Virus record (IMG/VR): IMGVR_UViG_3300037296_000138
Span: 1-61,305 of that record
DNA: 61,305 bases
DNA from: a virus
Direction: 5' to 3' (one strand)
The notes under the pieces are model-generated. The model was not told the DNA's origin. It did not search any database and saw nothing but the letters and a program-made list of their open reading frames with translations. Positions 60,559-61,305 of this stretch are shown in pieces; positions within the stretch are counted from its first letter, which is position 1, and every line of letters begins with the position of its first letter. Position numbers and translations under genes: made by a program.

Positions 60559-61305
60559 TTACAATACTGCCACTGAGCGAACGCCTCCGTTTACATCCTC
60601 TAGGTCATCCACTTGCCAATCTGCATCGGTAAACGGGTTGGAATCCCAGATCGTGATAACTCGGCTTTCATCCCGCGTGGTTTGGTCAAACTGGTCTTTG
60701 TTGACGCCATTCTTTCGCAGGTAGCCCTGGACCCGTAGGCCAGAGTTGTTATCCACATATCGCATAGACTGAACCAAAGCGCGAATGCCAATTGGTGAAT
60801 TAGCGCCCACATAGTCAGAAAAGTCACCAGCAATGCGTGCGTTCAACTGATCCGTGGAGATACCAGAGCCGGTATCTTCATCTGCAAGGGACTGCCATGT
60901 GCCATTCCATGTGTTCTCGGTAGCATCATCCACAGGCGACATCGTAGCCAGACGAGCACCCAACAGTGGTTCACCGTCAGACATCATCATCTCGGATATA
61001 GCAAATTCACAACTACCATCACGATGGAATGGGTGTGTGAAGCTAACTTTACCGATGTTCTTCTTACGAGTGTCTGGATAACTAAAGACATACTGTAGGA
61101 TGCCGTTAACGTAGAATTTCAGATAGTGGTTTACACCATCTTGTTTCACATTAATCGTATAAGTAACCATTTCACCTTCTGGGAAGAATCCCATGATGTT
61201 ACCACCGGTCAAGTAGCTCTGATCACTAATCTGCATCAATACGTTTGAGAAGTTTGTAGTGACGAGGAACGAAGCTAGACGAGCACCATTAACATCGTCA
61301 ATTCG
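60559..61305 (-). CDS. C-terminal part of a tail or appendage protein (partial)
   Basis: The frame is open to the right window edge, so the start lies outside. The visible 248 residues are beta-rich with a LamG/lectin-like stretch (TYTINVKQDGVNHYLKFYVNG, then KKNIGKVSFTHPF), suggesting a carbohydrate- or receptor-binding module. It precedes the lysis genes. In N4-like phages, tail appendage genes lie on this side; the exact identity is not certain. Confidence 0.65.
   Translation of the reverse strand, partial: RIDDVNGARLASFLVTTNFSNVLMQISDQSYLTGGNIMGFFPEGEMVTYTINVKQDGVNHYLKFYVNGILQYVFSYPDTRKKNIGKVSFTHPFHRDGSCEFAISEMMMSDGEPLLGARLATMSPVDDATENTWNGTWQSLADEDTGSGISTDQLNARIAGDFSDYVGANSPIGIRALVQSMRYVDNNSGLRVQGYLRKNGVNKDQFDQTTRDESRVITIWDSNPFTDADWQVDDLEDVNGGVRSVAVL

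Noticed and set aside
1-61305. CRISPR array, integrase or attachment site
   Set aside because: No repeated spacer-repeat pattern, recombinase gene or tRNA-linked repeat was seen; the gene content is that of a lytic phage.

Overview
The window is most of the genome of an N4-like podovirus (family Schitoviridae). The evidence is a complete N4-type set of genes in N4 order: a two-gene T7-like middle RNA polymerase (4553-7650), a MoxR ATPase with a VWA partner, an SF1 helicase, a family A DNA polymerase, a PD-(D/E)XK protein, a helicase-primase fusion, a RecA-like ATPase and an SSB on the plus strand. On the minus strand lie a 3742-residue virion RNA polymerase and the head, portal and lysis genes. 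A cobalamin-type ribonucleotide reductase, ThyX, dCTP deaminase, an HvrA-like H-NS protein and a TAXI-like solute-binding protein point to an alphaproteobacterial, probably marine Rhodobacterales (roseobacter) host. The host is inference; no host DNA, integrase or tRNA was seen.

Layout. Positions 1-4540 are the early region: short, tightly packed genes of unknown function, many membrane peptides, transcribed rightward from three near-identical hairpins (243-260, 887-903, 3147-3162). These have a 5-6 bp stem, CTT loop and TTT tract, as in N4 virion-polymerase promoters. Positions 4553-7650 hold RNAP1 and RNAP2, separated by three small genes. Positions 7741-13052 are a middle block of mostly unknown proteins with overlapping stop/start codons. 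Positions 13133-21272 are nucleotide metabolism (HNH protein, NrdJ, MoxR/VWA pair, Dcd, ThyX, P-loop kinase). Positions 21350-22680 are an accessory insert: a secreted solute-binding protein and an H-NS-like protein, each bounded by hairpins. Positions 22853-34475 are replication and recombination.

A 13-bp perfect inverted repeat at 34475-34509 separates the plus-strand genes from the convergent late block. Read right to left, the late block holds a partial tail or appendage protein, holin candidate, amidase endolysin, Rz/Rz1 spanins, portal, scaffold-like protein, major capsid protein, several virion proteins, a lysozyme-like virion protein and the giant virion RNA polymerase.

By analogy with N4, the injected virion polymerase would read the hairpin promoters, the RNAP1/RNAP2 pair would then read middle genes, and the host polymerase helped by the phage SSB would read the late block. 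The NrdJ, Dcd and ThyX genes would supply dNTPs. The least explained parts are the solute-binding and H-NS cassette, the two metalloprotease-like motifs flanking the polymerase core, the permuted ThyX motif order and a RusA reading frame with an apparent second start.
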